The notes beneath the pieces were generated by a model. That model did not search any database, was not told where the DNA came from, and worked only from the letters and a program-made list of their open reading frames with translations. This document shows, piece after piece, positions 53,201 through 61,851 of a DNA stretch of 64,000 bases. The stretch's first letter is position 1. Every line of letters begins with the position of its first letter. The position numbers and the translations under genes were made by a program. The DNA comes from Stenotrophomonas indicatrix (lineage in GTDB: Bacteria > Pseudomonadota > Gammaproteobacteria > Xanthomonadales > Xanthomonadaceae), in NCBI GenBank assembly GCA_041545745.1, contig CP168152.1, positions 62,001 through 126,000 of the forward strand, written 5' to 3'.

Positions 53201-55150
53201 ATGGATACCTCGATGTTGATTCCGATGCTGGAACGGCTGGGCTGGACCAGCCTGCAGACCGTGCTGCTGGTGGCGCTGGTGTACCTGCTGTGCCGCACGC
53301 TGCCGACGCTGTCGGCGGCCACCCGTTGCCGCTTGTGGTGGCTGGTGTCGCTGCAGGCGGTGGTCGGCCTGTTGTGGAGCCAACCGCTGCAGCTGGCCTG
53401 GCTGCCCGCACCCGATGCGGTGGCAATGACGACCGTGGATCTTGCCGCGGACGCGATGTACACGATGGCACCGGAGGCATCGGCGCACTTGCTGGCGAAC
53501 ACGCCGATGGGCGATGTCGGCAGTACACCGGTGGCCTGGTGGGCATTGGCACTGGCCGCGCTGTGGATGTCCGGCGTACTGCTGATGGCGTTGCGGACCT
53601 TCGGCGAATGGCGCCGTTGCCGCGCGCTGCTGGCTGCGTCGTATCCGTGCGAGGACCAGGCACTGGTGCAGGCGCTGCAGCTGGCCGCGGATGCGCACGG
53701 TCTGCGCCGCGCGCCGCGCCTGTGGATGAGCGACCAGGTCGACGCGCCGCAGCTGGTCGGGCCGTTCCGTCCCGTGCTGCTGCTGCCGGCGGGAATGAAC
53801 GCGCTGCAGGGCGATGCGCTGGATCTGGCGCTGACCCACGAACTGCAGCACCTGCAGCGTCGTGATCTGCAATGGGGACTGCTGCCGGCCCTGGCCCAGC
53901 ATCTGTTCTTCTTCAATCCGCTGCTGCGCCTGGCCGTGCGCGAATATGCCCAGGCCCGCGAGGAAGCGGTGGATGCGGCCGTGGTCGGCCAGCATGGTGC
54001 CAGCCGCCATGCCTATGGCCGGTTGCTGCTGCAGCTGGGTGTGGCGCCGCAGCCACACCTCGGCGTGGCCAGCGCAGCGCCCAGCACCACCAGCCTCAAG
54101 CGCCGCCTGCTCTCGCTGCAGTCGCACCGGGCGTGCCCGCGCCTGCTGGCCGTTGGCCTGACCCTGGTCGTGTTGGCCGTGGGTGTGGCGCCGATGCGCC
54201 TGGTGGCCGCGCCGGTCCCGCCTGCGCCGCCGGCACCGCCGCGCGCTGTGCCTGCGCCGCAACCGCCCGCAGCACCCTCGGCACCGGCGGCACCCTCGGC
54301 ACCGGCAGCACCGCCCGCCGCAGCGGTACCTGCAGAACCGGCCGACTGGGCCGAGGAGGAGGAACCTGCCGAGCCCGCCAGCTCTGAGGAGACTGCTGAC
54401 CTCAACGTGGATGTGGACGTGGATGCGGCAATGACCATCGTCACCCATGGCCAGCTCGATCTGGGTACGCCGCCGCGGCAGGCCTTCGTACTCGTCGATC
54501 ACGGCCAGGCATTCGCCAACGCCGGCATGGACGATGTGATGCAGGCGCGCAGCCGGATTGGTGACGGCCCGGCGCTGTGGTTCCGTCAGGGCGACAAGCG
54601 CTACGTCGTGCGCGATCCGATGCTGATCCAGTCGTTGCAGCGTGCCTACGCCGGTGCTGTCGATCTGGGCCGCCAGCAGAGTGAACTGGGGCGCCAGCAG
54701 AGTGTGTTGGGTCGTCAGCAGGGCCAGCTCGGCCGCGAGCAGGGCGAGCTGGGCAGGTTGCAGGGCGAAGAAGCGCGTGAGCTCGCCCTCGCCGCCGCGC
54801 GCGCTGCACGCAGTGCGATCAACGATCGCGACATCAACCGCGAAGCGGCCGCCGAAGCGGCGCGGGCCACCCGTGGCGCGGCGGATGATGTGGCGATTGC
54901 ACGGCAGGCCGCGGCCGAAGCACAGCGCGCGTCACAGGTTGCCCGCAACCAGGCACTGCAGTCCGAGCGCAGCCGCGAAATGAGCCGTCTCGCCAGTCAG
55001 CAGGCTGCGCTGGGAAGCCAGCAGGCCGTGCTGGGCAGCAAGCAGGCGGCATTGGGTGAGCGCCAGGCGCGGCTGCAGGTGCAGGCCGCGAAGCAGGCAG
55101 AGCAGGTCATCGCCCGTGCGCTGGCCAGCGGCAAGGCCGAGCGGCTCTGA
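53201..55150 (+). CDS. BlaR1/MecR1-like M56 metalloprotease with heptad-repeat tail
   Basis: A 649-residue membrane protein. Residues 1 to about 340 are the M56 domain: helices (LQTVLLVALVYLL, LWWLVSLQAVVGLLW), the zinc motif THELQHLQRRDL (HExxH form near 213), a third ligand in AREEAVDAAVV, and a last helix (LLAVGLTLVVLAVGV). A Pro/Ala-rich stretch (about 345-400) follows. The end has two blocks of seven-residue repeats: five units like LGRQQSE (489-523) and four like LGSQQAV (about 597-624), with an Ala/Arg helix between. No penicillin-binding domain is present, so the signal sensed is not a bound beta-lactam as in BlaR1. It should cleave or release the BlaI-like repressor. Confidence 0.85.
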   Translation: MDTSMLIPMLERLGWTSLQTVLLVALVYLLCRTLPTLSAATRCRLWWLVSLQAVVGLLWSQPLQLAWLPAPDAVAMTTVDLAADAMYTMAPEASAHLLANTPMGDVGSTPVAWWALALAALWMSGVLLMALRTFGEWRRCRALLAASYPCEDQALVQALQLAADAHGLRRAPRLWMSDQVDAPQLVGPFRPVLLLPAGMNALQGDALDLALTHELQHLQRRDLQWGLLPALAQHLFFFNPLLRLAVREYAQAREEAVDAAVVGQHGASRHAYGRLLLQLGVAPQPHLGVASAAPSTTSLKRRLLSLQSHRACPRLLAVGLTLVVLAVGVAPMRLVAAPVPPAPPAPPRAVPAPQPPAAPSAPAAPSAPAAPPAAAVPAEPADWAEEEEPAEPASSEETADLNVDVDVDAAMTIVTHGQLDLGTPPRQAFVLVDHGQAFANAGMDDVMQARSRIGDGPALWFRQGDKRYVVRDPMLIQSLQRAYAGAVDLGRQQSELGRQQSVLGRQQGQLGREQGELGRLQGEEARELALAAARAARSAINDRDINREAAAEAARATRGAADDVAIARQAAAEAQRASQVARNQALQSERSREMSRLASQQAALGSQQAVLGSKQAALGERQARLQVQAAKQAEQVIARALASGKAERL

Positions 55151-55154
55151 ACCG

Positions 55155-55209
55155 GTAGTGCCGGCCGCTGGCCGGCAATGTGGGGGTGCCGGCCAGCGGC
55201 CGGCACTAC
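55155..55209. repeat. Head-out pair of SMAG palindromes
   Basis: Two 23-bp copies in inverted orientation (55155-55177 and 55187-55209) with a 9-base spacer. The pair can fold as one long hairpin between the stops of the convergent M56 and I78-type genes and probably ends transcription from both sides. Confidence 0.8.
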
Positions 55210-55219
55210 CCCGGGCCGA

Positions 55220-55543
55220 TCAACCGCAGCTGGCGCGCTCGATACGGTTCTGCGCATCCACCTGCACGGTCACGCGGTCCTGGCGGAAGTCCATGGTGAC
55301 GGCCATGCCGGGCTTGACCACGCGTGCATTGCGCGCGCCGCTGTCGGCCACCAGCTTCTTGATCGTCGCTTCGTCGGCGACCTTGCCGGTAAAGCTCTCC
55401 AGCTTTTCAGGATTGCATTCCTGGGGGCCGTCAGACACCTTGGCCGGCAGACTGCCGACCTCGGCGGAGGTGTTGCCACCGGCATGGCTGCAGGCCGCCA
55501 GCGGCAGGATGACCGCAAGCAGCAACAGGGAGGATCGACGCAT
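55220..55543 (-). CDS. I78-type peptidase inhibitor-like lipoprotein (3 of 3)
   Basis: A 107-residue lipoprotein: LLLLAVILPLAAC gives the lipidated Cys near residue 18. The domain starts ECNPEKLESFTGKVADEATIKKLV and ends VDAQNRIERASCG with a single Cys at each end, and MTMDFRQDRVTVQVD-like strand in between (AVTMDFRQDRVTVQ). It shares the VD-x-x-N/D ... CG ending with the copy at 37131 and fits the I78 inhibitor pattern best of the three (E/QC ... GxxA ... RxxxPG). The ATG at 55543 begins MRRSSLLLL. Confidence 0.78.
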   Translation of the reverse strand: MRRSSLLLLAVILPLAACSHAGGNTSAEVGSLPAKVSDGPQECNPEKLESFTGKVADEATIKKLVADSGARNARVVKPGMAVTMDFRQDRVTVQVDAQNRIERASCG

Positions 55544-55632
55544 GGAAGTACTCCTGGGTGGTGTTCAGTAACGGAAGTGTCGCCGGGACGTGTGTCAGCA
55601 ATGTCAACGCGGCCTGAATCTGTCTTCTCCGA

Positions 55633-56652
55633 TCATCCGCTTACCAGCGCCAGCGTCTCCCGTTCGCGCTGCTCTTCCCGCACCAGCCGCTGCAGCAGCA
55701 GCGCCAGGGTCACCACGTCCTGGTGGTTGTGGTCGGCCACCCGGCGCAGATTCACCGCATCGCCGCCGCGCAGGAAACGCAGCCACGCAGCGGGGGCTTC
55801 CGAACCGGGCAGATCATCCTCGCGCACCACACGCAGCAGTTGCCGCTCGATGGTGGACAGCTTGCAGTTCTCCCACGTACCGCGATAACGGCGGCGGGTG
55901 GGGTACAGCAGGTCGACGTGGTCCAGTGCAGTAATGGGATCGGCTTGCCGGGCCAGCCGGTAACGCGTCTTCAGCAGCGGTGCGTCGTAGCTGCGGCCGT
56001 TGTAGCTGCAGAACACCGTATGCGGCTGCAGCCAACTGGCGAAGGTGGTCAGCATCGCTTCTTCAGCAGCCATCGTGGAGATCAGCAACTGGCGAATGCG
56101 CAGGCCCTCGCCGCGCCGTGGGCACACGTGCCAGTCGGCAGCGCCGATCATGAAGGCACGGGTGCCGGTGCCGCCGGCCAGGCCGGTGGTTTCGGTATCG
56201 AAGAACAACAGGTCATGCGCAGCCACGTGCTGGTCTTCGCGCTTGGCGAACGCCAGCGACAGCGGTGCGGTGGGAATGGCCTGTGGCTGCAGTGACTCGA
56301 TCAGGAACAGGCCGGGCGCGATCTCTTCGCCGGGCAGCCGCCGGTCCTGCGCGCTGGCGCGTGCCGGCGCAGGTCCGCCACGCGAACGCATGCCGAGCAG
56401 GCGATGCAGGCTGCCGACCTCGGGCCGTCGCAGTGCTGGCGGCGCAGGCGCGGTGGTGGCGGTGCCGGTCGGCTTGTGACGGATCTCCTGTTCCACCCAG
56501 GCAAACACCGAACGCTCGGCCGGTGGCTGCCGCGCATCGTTGGCGGCCACCGGTGCCGGTGGCGTGTCCCGCGCCGGCGCGGCAGGCGTGGCCGCTTTCG
56601 GGTCACCGGCCTGCTTCCGCAGCAGGCGCAGCTTGTCCAGACTCAGGCTCAC
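55633..56652 (-). CDS. MrfB-like (YprB) RNase H-fold exonuclease
   Basis: A 339-residue DEDD-type exonuclease. The core is visible: LLFFDTETTGLAGGTGTRAF (motif I Asp-x-Glu), SYNGRSYDAPLLKTRY (motif II Asp) and RVADHNHQDVVTLALLL (motif III Asp). This order and the sequence match B. subtilis YprB (MrfB), the nuclease partner of MrfA in mitomycin-type damage repair. The first ~130 residues are Pro/Ala-rich and probably disordered. Its ATG overlaps the stop of the helicase gene (ATGA), so the two are made together, as in Bacillus. Confidence 0.82.
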   Translation of the reverse strand: MSLSLDKLRLLRKQAGDPKAATPAAPARDTPPAPVAANDARQPPAERSVFAWVEQEIRHKPTGTATTAPAPPALRRPEVGSLHRLLGMRSRGGPAPARASAQDRRLPGEEIAPGLFLIESLQPQAIPTAPLSLAFAKREDQHVAAHDLLFFDTETTGLAGGTGTRAFMIGAADWHVCPRRGEGLRIRQLLISTMAAEEAMLTTFASWLQPHTVFCSYNGRSYDAPLLKTRYRLARQADPITALDHVDLLYPTRRRYRGTWENCKLSTIERQLLRVVREDDLPGSEAPAAWLRFLRGGDAVNLRRVADHNHQDVVTLALLLQRLVREEQRERETLALVSG

Positions 56653-59138
56653 GGGGCAATCAGCTCCACGGGGTCGCGCGTGCTCACCACCACGTCAGCG
56701 ACATGCTGGCAGGCCTGCGCATCGAACAGGTCGAGCACGCGCAGCGCCAACGCACGCGGCGAGGTTTCATCTTCTTCCTGCGCGGCCAGCACCGGGCCGA
56801 CGCAGGCCGGACAACCCGCCCTGCAGTCGCAGCGCTGTACCAGTTCGCGCGCGCGCTGCACCAGCTCGGCCTGGCGCTGCCACAGCGGCTCACTCAGGCC
56901 GACGCCACCGGGGAAGTTGTCGTACAGGTAGACGGTCGGCACGAATTCCTGCAGCAGTTCCACCGCGCCCGGCTCGCCATCGCTGCCACGCAGCTGGCCG
57001 CGCCCGCTCTGGTCGGCAATCGCGATCCAGGTGCCATCGCCGTTGCCCACCGACTTCTGCAGGTCGCGTGCATCGGCCATCACCGCCACCGTGGCGACGA
57101 TATGCAGCGCATAGGCGGCGCCGAGGAAACCATCCAGCGCATCCTGCTTGCTGGCGAAGGCGCGCAGCAGCAGCGCCTGCGGCAGCTGCCACCACACTGC
57201 GGTGGTGTGCAGTTCCTGGTCGGGCAGGTTGACCGGGCCGTAGCCGATGTTTTCGTGGGTGTAGTAGCGGATCTTCTTGTAGCCGGCCACGCGGCGCACC
57301 ACGTGCACTTCGCCATGGTGCGAATCACCCCGGCCGGCCACGCCGCCATCGAAACGGTCCAGCACCTTGAGCTTGGTGAAGTCGATGCTGTCGGTGTAGT
57401 AGTCCACGTGGGTGCGGGTGACATAGGCCTTGCGGCCTTCCCAGTCCAGGGTTTCCACCTGGTAGGGGGTGGACTGCACCATGTGGATGGCGCCTTCGTA
57501 CAGGGTGAGCGCGGCAGCCGAATAGTCGACCTCGGCGATGATCTGCTGGCGGCCATCGCTGCGGTCGACCACCACGAAGTTGCCATCGGCCACCGCACGC
57601 AGGCTGACCGCGTTGGCCGGATAGCTGTCGGCGATCCATTCCCAGCGCTCGCCTTCGCGGTGGATCACCTCGGTTTCGGCCAGTGCTTCCAGGAACACTT
57701 CCGGATCGATCGGGCCGAAGCCATCGCCCACCCGGAACGGCAGTTCGAATGCCGCGCAGCGGATGTGATCGAACAGGATCAACGGCTGGTCGGGCGCGAT
57801 GCGAGCGTGTTCCGGCGACGCCTCGGCGAAGAAGTCCGGATGCCGCACCACGTACTGGTCCAGCGGCTGCGAGCTAGCCACCATCACCCCGAGTGCAGGC
57901 TGCTGGCGGCGGCCGGCGCGGCCGAAGCGCTGCCAGGTAGCGGCCACGCTGCCGGGATAACCGTTGAGGATCACCACGTCCAGGCTGCCGATGTCCACGC
58001 CCAGTTCCAGCGCCGAGGTGCTGACGATGCCGTCGATGGTGCCGGCACGCATCGCACGCTCGGTCTCGCGGCGCTCGGTGGGCAGGTAGCCGCCGCGGTA
58101 CGCGCGGATGCGCGGTGGCTTGCGCGGGTCGTGGTCGAAGATGTCCTTCAGGTACTTGGTCAGCACCTCCACCATCAGCCGGGTCTGCGCGAACACCAGC
58201 GTCTTCAGCCCGGACTTGATCGCGATGCGGGCGATGCGGTTGCTCTGCGAGCGCGCCGAGGCGCGCAGGCCCAGGTCCGGGTTGATCACCGGCGGGTTCC
58301 ACAGCAGCACCTGCTTCGGCCCGCTGGGCGCGCCGGATTCGGTGATGGCGGTGACCGGGGCTTCGATCAGTGCCTCGGCATGCGCCTGCGGGTTGCCGAT
58401 GGTGGCCGAGCACAGGATGAACTGCGGTTGCACCCCGTAGAACGCGCAGATGCGCTTGAGCCGGCGCAGCACGTTGGTGACGTGGCTGCCGAACACGCCG
58501 CGATAGGTGTGCACTTCATCGATGACGATGTAGCGCAGGTTCTCGAAGAACTGTGCCCACTTGGTGTGATGCGGCAGGATCGCCTGGTGCAGCATGTCCG
58601 GGTTGGAGACCACGATGTCGCCATGCAGGCGGATCGCCTGCCGTGCATCACCGGGGGTGTCGCCGTCGAAGGTGAAGGCCTTCACCCCGAGGTCGCCGGC
58701 GCGGTTGAGCTCCAGCAGTTCGGCCACCTGGTCCTGTGCCAGTGCCTTGGTCGGGAACAGGTACAGCGCCTTGGCTTTGTCCTGCATGGCAGCGCTGACC
58801 ACCGGCAGGGTGTAGCACAGCGACTTGCCGCTGGCGGTGGGGGTGACGATGGCCACGTGCTCGCCACGCTGGCTGGCCTCCCAGGCCTCGGCCTGATGGC
58901 TGTACAGCTGCTCGATGCCGCGTGCGTTCAGCGCGGTGGCCAGCGCCGGCGGCACCGAAGCGGGAATCGGCGCATAGCGGCCTTCGCGGCCGGGAATGGC
59001 GAAGCTGCCGGTGATGCGATCCTGGTAGCGGCGCTGCAGGCGTGCGCTGAGCAGGGCGCCATCGCGGGCGGGCAGGCCGTCGCGGGTGGCGAGCTGCTGC
59101 TCCGCATCGGCAGTGCGCTTGGCGAGTTCGTAGGCCAT
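56649..59138 (-). CDS. MrfA-like (YprA) DEAH-box helicase with DUF1998 domain
   Basis: An 829-residue superfamily 2 helicase. Motifs: Q-type LYSHQAEAWE, Walker A PTASGKS, DEVHTYRG (a DEVH box), CSATIGNP (motif III), STSALELGVDIGSLD (motif V) and QRFGRAGRR (motif VI). The C-terminal DUF1998 region ends with a cysteine cluster CDCRAGCPAC, which binds metal in MrfA. This combination identifies the YprA/MrfA family, which in Bacillus works with MrfB in excision of mitomycin C adducts. The ATG at 59138 has no strong ribosome site; a GTG at 59183 is an alternative. Confidence 0.86.
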   Translation of the reverse strand: MAYELAKRTADAEQQLATRDGLPARDGALLSARLQRRYQDRITGSFAIPGREGRYAPIPASVPPALATALNARGIEQLYSHQAEAWEASQRGEHVAIVTPTASGKSLCYTLPVVSAAMQDKAKALYLFPTKALAQDQVAELLELNRAGDLGVKAFTFDGDTPGDARQAIRLHGDIVVSNPDMLHQAILPHHTKWAQFFENLRYIVIDEVHTYRGVFGSHVTNVLRRLKRICAFYGVQPQFILCSATIGNPQAHAEALIEAPVTAITESGAPSGPKQVLLWNPPVINPDLGLRASARSQSNRIARIAIKSGLKTLVFAQTRLMVEVLTKYLKDIFDHDPRKPPRIRAYRGGYLPTERRETERAMRAGTIDGIVSTSALELGVDIGSLDVVILNGYPGSVAATWQRFGRAGRRQQPALGVMVASSQPLDQYVVRHPDFFAEASPEHARIAPDQPLILFDHIRCAAFELPFRVGDGFGPIDPEVFLEALAETEVIHREGERWEWIADSYPANAVSLRAVADGNFVVVDRSDGRQQIIAEVDYSAAALTLYEGAIHMVQSTPYQVETLDWEGRKAYVTRTHVDYYTDSIDFTKLKVLDRFDGGVAGRGDSHHGEVHVVRRVAGYKKIRYYTHENIGYGPVNLPDQELHTTAVWWQLPQALLLRAFASKQDALDGFLGAAYALHIVATVAVMADARDLQKSVGNGDGTWIAIADQSGRGQLRGSDGEPGAVELLQEFVPTVYLYDNFPGGVGLSEPLWQRQAELVQRARELVQRCDCRAGCPACVGPVLAAQEEDETSPRALALRVLDLFDAQACQHVADVVVSTRDPVELIAP

Positions 59139-59231
59139 GGAAGATGGAGCCGGGACGTTTTTCGAGGGGTCACATGGCACCACATTCGCGTCTCAGGATG
59201 TGAGACATCGCGCGCGAAGGGCGTGAACCAT

Positions 59232-60338
59232 TCATTGCCCCGGGTCGGGACGCCGCGCGATTTCCGCGTCGAACGCCTCACTGCGGCGGAGGGACTGCAC
59301 GATGCAGACCACAAGCCGTACCGTGTGCCAGCCCAACGCCAGCATTGCCAGTGCCTGCCAGACAGATGCAACCGGCCAGCCCAGTTCCAGACGCTGTGAC
59401 AACGGCATCCAGGCGGCGCCGAACATCAGAACGCACAGCAGCAGGCCCAGCCAGGCCAGATGCCAGAACCCGCCCGTGGGCGGATAGCGCCGTCGGTCGC
59501 TGGCCAGGCACCATGCCGTGCCAGCGCCCAGCACCCTCCCATCGCAGGTGCGCACATCCAGCAACATCGAGCGCCCGCGGGAGAATCCCCCGGCGTGCTC
59601 CCATTCCGCCGGAAGCTGCACGCGCCGGTCATTACCCAAGAGCCACACCTGTGATGCCTGAGCAGTGCGCCGGTACACGAGTAGACGGCCGCGGACCCGC
59701 AGTACGCGCTGCGCCGTCGCAGGGCCGTTGCGGCGTGGGCGGCCCAGCCAGGCCGCAAGACCGGCGATGGCAAGCAATGGCGTGGCGAGCAGGCCCGGGA
59801 CGTCGGCGGCGGCCCATAGCGCCAGTGCGGCAATCACCAGCGGGGAAGGGCGCAGGCCGGGACCCCGTCGCATCGAAACTTCTTCCGGTGTCTCCATGCG
59901 CTCGCCACAGACTCGGCTGGTGGCTGCATCCGGCCGTGCAGCAGTGATATTGAAGCCATTGAGACGCACCACCACCGCCACGCGTTCGTCCAGCACCACT
60001 TCGGCTTGGTTGTCTTCCGAGAGGTATGGCCATGCCCGCCTTGGAACCAGCACGGGAACTCCACCCAGCAGGCCGTCGCCGACCGGGAAGTTGTTCCAGC
60101 ACGCCCCCCCGGTGAACGCCCCGCGCAGCCGCTTCACCTGGTCGTCATGCACGCAACCGGTCAGCGCGCGCAGCGTTGCCAGTGCGCAGTGTTCGTCGGC
60201 GTCGAGCGTCCGCAGGGTGCTGCTCCGGCGCAGCGAGGCCAAGCCTGTGCGTACGCGTGATGCCCATTCGGCAACGGCCGCGAGGACCATCACCAACAGG
60301 ACTGCCAGACCGATCAGCACGGCTGCGTGTGACATCAT
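59232..60338 (-). CDS. IgaA/UmoB-like membrane protein, half-length
   Basis: A 368-residue inner-membrane protein with an N-terminal helix, two helices near 170-205, and two near the C-terminus. It parallels the first half of enterobacterial IgaA (about 710 residues) in order: an N-terminal helix with an RVRTGLASLRR follow-on, VVVRLNGFNI (LVISLNGHTL in IgaA), ETPEEVSMRRGPGLRPS (ETHEEYALSRPRGLREA), a helix pair, VLRVRGRLLVYRR, then GGFWHLAWLGLLL with AAWMPLSQRLELGW. The large periplasmic second half of IgaA is absent. In enterics IgaA restrains the Rcs system; no Rcs genes are near here. Family placement is by eye. Confidence 0.5.
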   Translation of the reverse strand: MMSHAAVLIGLAVLLVMVLAAVAEWASRVRTGLASLRRSSTLRTLDADEHCALATLRALTGCVHDDQVKRLRGAFTGGACWNNFPVGDGLLGGVPVLVPRRAWPYLSEDNQAEVVLDERVAVVVRLNGFNITAARPDAATSRVCGERMETPEEVSMRRGPGLRPSPLVIAALALWAAADVPGLLATPLLAIAGLAAWLGRPRRNGPATAQRVLRVRGRLLVYRRTAQASQVWLLGNDRRVQLPAEWEHAGGFSRGRSMLLDVRTCDGRVLGAGTAWCLASDRRRYPPTGGFWHLAWLGLLLCVLMFGAAWMPLSQRLELGWPVASVWQALAMLALGWHTVRLVVCIVQSLRRSEAFDAEIARRPDPGQ

Positions 60339-60575
60339 CAGGCAGCCGGCTGCAGCGGTGGGACTGTGGAGGAAGCTGTCATGGCTGGCTGCCGTATCCG
60401 GAATGCCTCAGGATGCAGGCCCCGCCCTGGCTGGGGGAATGAAGTTCGTTGCAAACTTCGGCGCCTTGGCCGCGCATCGGTGATGCGGGACACTCCCTGA
60501 ACGCCGGCGGCGCCTCCAACGAAATCTGAAGCCCGCACCCGTATCCTCGACACCTGGACGCAACAGGCAAGGATC

Positions 60576-61106
60576 ATGGCTGTGGCAAAACGGGCAACGC
60601 AGGGAGCACTTCTGGCCGGCATGCTGCTGGCGGGCATCGCGCACGCGCAGCAGACGACGCCGGCGGCCGTGCCCGTGCCCACGCCTGATCCCGTACCGGC
60701 GCCTGCCGTGCCGCCCGCTGCTGATGACGCGCGCGTGGTCGCCCCGCCTGCGCAGGGGAACGTCACCACGCTGGGCGAAGTGCGTGCGCTCAAGCCCGAA
60801 GACGACCAGCCGCTGGACCTGTACCGCTTCAAGAACCCGATGCGCGCGGAGAACAACCGCTTCAGCCGCGACTGGAGTGAGCCGCCCTCGCCCGAGCAGG
60901 TCAGCATGGGCGGCGGTTACATCATGATGGGCGTGGTCAAGGGCGTGATGGCAGCGGCCAAGGGTCTGAACAAAATTACCGGCGGACCGGACCAGATCCA
61001 GTCGGCCATCGCGCGGCCGCCACCGCAACTGAGCGCGGAGCAGCAACGGCGCGCGCTGCAGTTCTGCGCGCAGCAGGACGGTTGCGGCGCACCGCCGGAG
61101 AAGTAG
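60576..61106 (+). CDS. Exported protein of unknown function
   Basis: A 176-residue protein with a signal peptide (LLAGMLLAGIAHA) and a Pro/Val-rich stretch just after it (PAAVPVPTPDPVPAPAVPP). The middle has LDLYRFKNPMRAENNRFSRDW and a Gly/Met-rich hydrophobic patch (MGGGYIMMGVVKGVMAAAKG). The end holds two Cys (FCAQQDGCG). No family recognised. AAGG lies close before the ATG. The next gene starts 37 bases after the stop. Confidence 0.65.
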   Translation: MAVAKRATQGALLAGMLLAGIAHAQQTTPAAVPVPTPDPVPAPAVPPAADDARVVAPPAQGNVTTLGEVRALKPEDDQPLDLYRFKNPMRAENNRFSRDWSEPPSPEQVSMGGGYIMMGVVKGVMAAAKGLNKITGGPDQIQSAIARPPPQLSAEQQRRALQFCAQQDGCGAPPEK

Positions 61107-61143
61107 GCGGTATCCTGCGGGCCTTCCCTTCGAGGCTGCCCGG

Positions 61144-61818
61144 ATGCTGCTGCGTTCCCTGTTCCTGCTTGCCACGCTGAGCCCGCTTGCTGCGCTGGCC
61201 AGCGACCTGACCGATGGCGGTTCCTGCCGCAATGGCGCGTTTCCTTCGGAGCAATCGGGCTTCGCCCTCGCCAAGGTGATCGGCACGCCGCGCCTTTACC
61301 TGCTGGGTGACATGGACGGCTGCCCCGCGAAAGGCGAACCCGCATGCCGCCAGCGCAGCTACGTGGTGAGCGGCGATACGGTGGTGACCGGGCGCGATCT
61401 TGGCGGCTACCGCTGCGCGTTCTTCCCGAACAAGGTGGGTGGCAGCGCAGGCTGGGTGGATCGCAGCAAGCTGCAGGCGGTTCGGGTGCCCGCGCCCTCG
61501 CTGCAGGCCTGGTCGGGAGACTGGAAGGACAGTGACAACGGCCTGCGCATCCGCGTGCGTGACGGCCAGTTGCACGTGGAAGGCGATGCTTACTGGCCCT
61601 CGGCCAACCCGACGCTGGCCGAACGCCCGGGCGGCCCGAACATCGGCGCGGTGAGCGCGCAGGCGGCGCCGCGTGGTGCCCAGGTCGACTTCGTGGAGGA
61701 CACCTGCACGGTGCACGCGCAGCTGCTGGGGGACGTGCTGATCGTGGCCGACAACAGCGAGTGCGGCGGCATGAACGTGCGCTTCAATGGTGTGTACCGG
61801 CGCGCGGCGAAACGTTGA
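61144..61818 (+). CDS. Exported Cys-rich protein of unknown function
   Basis: A 224-residue protein with a signal peptide (LFLLATLSPLAALA). The mature part has seven or eight Cys in beta-rich context (GGSCRNG, DGCPAKGEPACRQ, YRCAFF, DTCTV, SECGG). The first half ends in GGSAGWVDRSKLQAV, which resembles an SH3-like (DUF/SH3b) end; the second half (WSGDWKDSDNGLRIRVRDGQLHVEG ... MNVRFNGVYRR) looks like a small barrel. No family recognised. It may be co-transcribed with the gene at 60576. Confidence 0.65.
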   Translation: MLLRSLFLLATLSPLAALASDLTDGGSCRNGAFPSEQSGFALAKVIGTPRLYLLGDMDGCPAKGEPACRQRSYVVSGDTVVTGRDLGGYRCAFFPNKVGGSAGWVDRSKLQAVRVPAPSLQAWSGDWKDSDNGLRIRVRDGQLHVEGDAYWPSANPTLAERPGGPNIGAVSAQAAPRGAQVDFVEDTCTVHAQLLGDVLIVADNSECGGMNVRFNGVYRRAAKR

Positions 61819-61851
61819 ACGGCGCATTCCGTCGATTCACGCATGGCGTCA

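Noticed and set aside
56265..59399. A 1044-codon open frame on the plus strand over the MrfA/MrfB-like genes
   Set aside because: Antisense to two genes with clear helicase and nuclease motifs; its own product is His/Arg/Gln-rich with no recognisable fold.
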